Shown in pieces: positions 5,874 through 7,109 of a stretch of DNA of 7,109 nucleotides; the first letter of the stretch is position 1, and the number at the start of each line of letters is the position of its first letter. The notes under the pieces are model-generated. The model did no database searches, was not told where the DNA came from, and saw nothing but the letters and a program-made list of their open reading frames with translations. The stretch is from positions 1-7,109 of the forward strand of contig CAKPJE010000052.1 in assembly GCA_934162555.1 (NCBI GenBank), in the 5' to 3' direction. A program made the translations under genes and the position numbers. This stretch comes from an uncultured Bacilli bacterium (GTDB lineage Bacteria; Bacillota_I; Bacilli_A; RF39; UBA660).

Positions 5874-6229
5874 TATTTTTCCTCACTTTCTTTTATAATT
5901 TCAATTATTTCATCTATTTTATAACCTAAACTTTTCATATTTTTTACATAATTAAAAGATAGGTCATCAGCATATTTTTGTTTAAATTCATCAATCAATT
6001 TTATATCATTTGTAACAAACTTACCATTTGTTCTTTCAGTATAAATTAATTTCATGTTTTCAAGTTCAGTTAAAGCTTTTTGCATTGTATTAGGATTTAC
6101 TTTTTTTTGTAAAGCTAGTTCTCTTACGGATGCAATCCTTTCATTTGGCTTTATCTTACCAGATATAATACTTATTCTTAATTCTTCTACTAATTGAATA
6201 TAAATTGGTGTATTGTTATCAAAGTCCAT
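5873..6229 (-). CDS. GntR-family transcriptional regulator (YtrA subfamily)
   Basis: This is a DNA-binding repressor, most likely of its own operon. The N-terminal winged helix-turn-helix spans about residues 8-74 and shows the subfamily hallmarks: T-P-I-Y-I-Q-L-V-E-E (7-16), I-S-G-K-I-K-P-N-E-R-I-A-S-V-R-E-L-A (22-39), the recognition helix region V-N-P-N-T-M-Q-K-A (44-52), and the wing T-N-G-K-F-V (67-72). After it comes only a short helical tail (75-118), as in YtrA-type proteins, rather than a full ligand-binding domain. At 118 aa it is normal for the subfamily. In B. subtilis, YtrA represses the ytrABCDEF transporter operon and responds to cell-wall antibiotics; a similar role here is inference. 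The ATG at 6229 follows AAGGAAGTGAT. It is first in the operon and divergent from a methyltransferase gene. Confidence 0.92.
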   Translation of the reverse strand: MDFDNNTPIYIQLVEELRISIISGKIKPNERIASVRELALQKKVNPNTMQKALTELENMKLIYTERTNGKFVTNDIKLIDEFKQKYADDLSFNYVKNMKSLGYKIDEIIEIIKESEEK

Positions 6230-6285
6230 TGTATCACTTCCTTAATACAATAATACACTATTAAATTATATTTGTCAATACAAAT
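6230..6285. promoter_or_regulatory. Candidate GntR operator elements around the operon promoter
   Basis: Several dyads crowd this short region. ATTTGT-N4-ACAAAT (6270-6285) covers the -35 box. TGTAT-N10-ATACA (6230-6249) covers the ribosome binding site. The minus strand reads AGTGTATTAT across the -10 box (6259-6250), immediately followed by the tandem near-copy TGTATTA. The published B. subtilis YtrA site, as I remember it, has AGTGTA/TACACT half sites; one AGTGTA half is present here, but not its partner at the N13 spacing. Autorepression is therefore plausible, and the exact operator is unresolved. Confidence 0.4.
6250..6278 (-). promoter_or_regulatory. Strong sigma-A promoter of the GntR-ABC operon
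   Basis: On the minus strand a perfect TTGACA (6278-6273) and TATTAT (6255-6250) are separated by 17 bases. The -10 is 20 nt from the ATG, so the transcript should begin near 6243, at the first base of the AAGGAAGTGAT ribosome binding site. A strong promoter at a GntR operon fits one that is normally held off by its repressor. Confidence 0.75.
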
Positions 6286-6288
6286 TTC

Positions 6289-6317
6289 TTGCATTATTTT
6301 ATTTATTAATATATGAT
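6289..6317 (+). promoter_or_regulatory. Probable promoter of the methyltransferase gene
   Basis: TTGCAT (6289-6294) and TATGAT (6312-6317) are 17 bases apart. TATGAT matches the -10 consensus at five of six positions and ends 18 nt before the ATG, placing the start of transcription near 6324, just ahead of the GAGGGA ribosome binding site. It is back to back with the GntR operon promoter; the two -35 regions are about 10 bases apart. Confidence 0.5.
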
Positions 6318-6335
6318 ATTGCATGAGGGATCAAT

Positions 6336-7109
6336 ATGAATGAAAAAAATTTAATAGAATACTATAATAAATTCAATGAAAATAAAAGACTTGATAGAAG
6401 ACACGGAATTGTTGAATACACGACAGCTATGAAATATATAAAAAGATATTTAAAAAAATTTAAAAATCCTCAAATAATAGATATAGGAGCAGGAACTGGT
6501 AAATATTCAATAGAACTTGCAAACATGGGATATAATGTTACAGCAGTTGAATTAGTAAAGCACAATTTAATGGCAATAAAAGAAAATAGTACTAAAGTAA
6601 ATACTATTTTAGGAAATGCAATTAATTTAAGAAAAATTAAAGATAATAGTTATGATATAGTTATACTATTTGGTCCTATGTATCATTTAATTTCCGATGA
6701 AGACAAAATAAAAGCCTTAAATGAAGCCAAAAGAATAGCAAAACCAAATGGTTATATATTTATAAGTTATTATATGAATGAATATGCAATTATAAAACAT
6801 GGATTTATGGAGAAAAAAATTAAAGAATCTATAAAAAATGATTTAGTTGATAAAAATTTTCACATTACACCTAAAAATACAGATCTATATAGTATGGTAA
6901 GATTAGAAGATATAAACAAGTATAAAAATATAGTTGGTTTAAAAAGAGTAAAAATTCTATCTCAAGATGGTCCTACTGATTATATAAGAAAATACATAAA
7001 TGATTTAGATGAAGAGGAATTTAATATATATATAAATTACCATCTTTCAATTTGTGAAAGAAAAGAATTGCTTGGTTCATCATCACATATTTTAGACATA
7101 CTAAAAAAA
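6336..7109 (+). CDS. Class I SAM-dependent methyltransferase (3' end cut by window edge)
   Basis: The frame stays open for 258 codons to the right edge with no stop. It opens at ATG 6336 after GAGGGA (6325-6330). The Rossmann-fold SAM-binding signature IIDIGAGTGKYS (47-58) is clear, followed by acidic Glu72 at the end of the second strand (V-T-A-V-E), G-N-A (93-95) and the fourth strand region YDIVILFGPMYHL (106-118). A helical C-terminal part ends in LSICERKELLGSSSHIL (237-253), which I recall as the usual closing segment of this Bacillota family, so only a few residues are probably missing. Proteins of this type are commonly annotated as generic methyltransferases; the acceptor substrate cannot be told from the sequence. 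The gene is divergent from the GntR operon and shares its control region, so the GntR protein could also affect it, though nothing here shows that it does. Confidence 0.88.
   Translation, partial: MNEKNLIEYYNKFNENKRLDRRHGIVEYTTAMKYIKRYLKKFKNPQIIDIGAGTGKYSIELANMGYNVTAVELVKHNLMAIKENSTKVNTILGNAINLRKIKDNSYDIVILFGPMYHLISDEDKIKALNEAKRIAKPNGYIFISYYMNEYAIIKHGFMEKKIKESIKNDLVDKNFHITPKNTDLYSMVRLEDINKYKNIVGLKRVKILSQDGPTDYIRKYINDLDEEEFNIYINYHLSICERKELLGSSSHILDILKK

Noticed and set aside
318..6229. Possible use of TGA as tryptophan (Mollicute code 4).
   Set aside because: All frames close without in-frame TGA, Trp is TGG wherever it occurs, and gene ends fit known family lengths under the standard bacterial code. 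Absence of TGA stops among seven genes is too small a sample to mean anything.
1..7109. Mobile element, CRISPR array, tRNA or attachment-site signatures.
   Set aside because: No transposase or integrase motif, no spaced direct repeats, no tRNA-like cloverleaf and no GC-rich structured RNA could be found on either strand.

Overview
This window is very AT-rich (I estimate about three quarters A+T). It carries short intergenic gaps, strong AGGAGG/AGGTGAT-type ribosome binding sites and sigma-A-like promoters with 17-bp spacers. Together with the gene families present (a YjbA/UPF0736-like protein, a YtrA-type GntR regulator, a UvsE-type UV endonuclease), this points to a low-GC member of the Bacillota, or the Bacilli/Mycoplasmatota neighbourhood such as an uncultured gut RF39- or Erysipelotrichia-like lineage. 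That assignment is inference. Tryptophan is encoded by TGG and no reading frame needs TGA read as Trp. All seven visible stop codons are TAA or TAG.

Layout: (1) Positions 1-267, minus strand: the N-terminal end of a membrane protein that runs off the left edge, probably the membrane domain of a sensor kinase. (2) 318-2141, minus: a class I adenylate-forming enzyme (acyl-CoA synthetase/ligase-like, 607 aa) with its own promoter. (3) 2296-2922, minus: a UPF0736/DUF3603 (YjbA-like) protein of unknown function. (4) 3052-4387, plus: a small four-helix membrane protein followed after 34 nt by a UV damage endonuclease (UvsE/UVDE), with a perfect 10-bp inverted repeat at the junction. (5) 4393-6229, minus: a three-gene operon read as GntR regulator, ABC ATPase, ABC permease, with overlapping genes. 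It converges on uvsE through a terminator built from the overlapping 3' ends. (6) 6336-7109, plus: a nearly complete SAM-dependent methyltransferase, divergent from the GntR operon.

How the parts relate: the GntR-ATPase-permease cassette resembles the ytrAB(C/D) arrangement, in which the GntR protein represses its own operon and responds to cell-envelope stress. The other genes look like independent single-gene units. No RNA gene, mobile element, CRISPR array or obvious novel multi-gene system is visible. The observations most worth a second look are a consistent arrangement in which the -10 box lies only 18-23 nt before the start codon (very short leaders), the altered His-Pro-x-Gln-Tyr lesion-probing motif in UvsE, the inverted repeat in front of uvsE, and an AGTGTATTAT element shared by two promoters.
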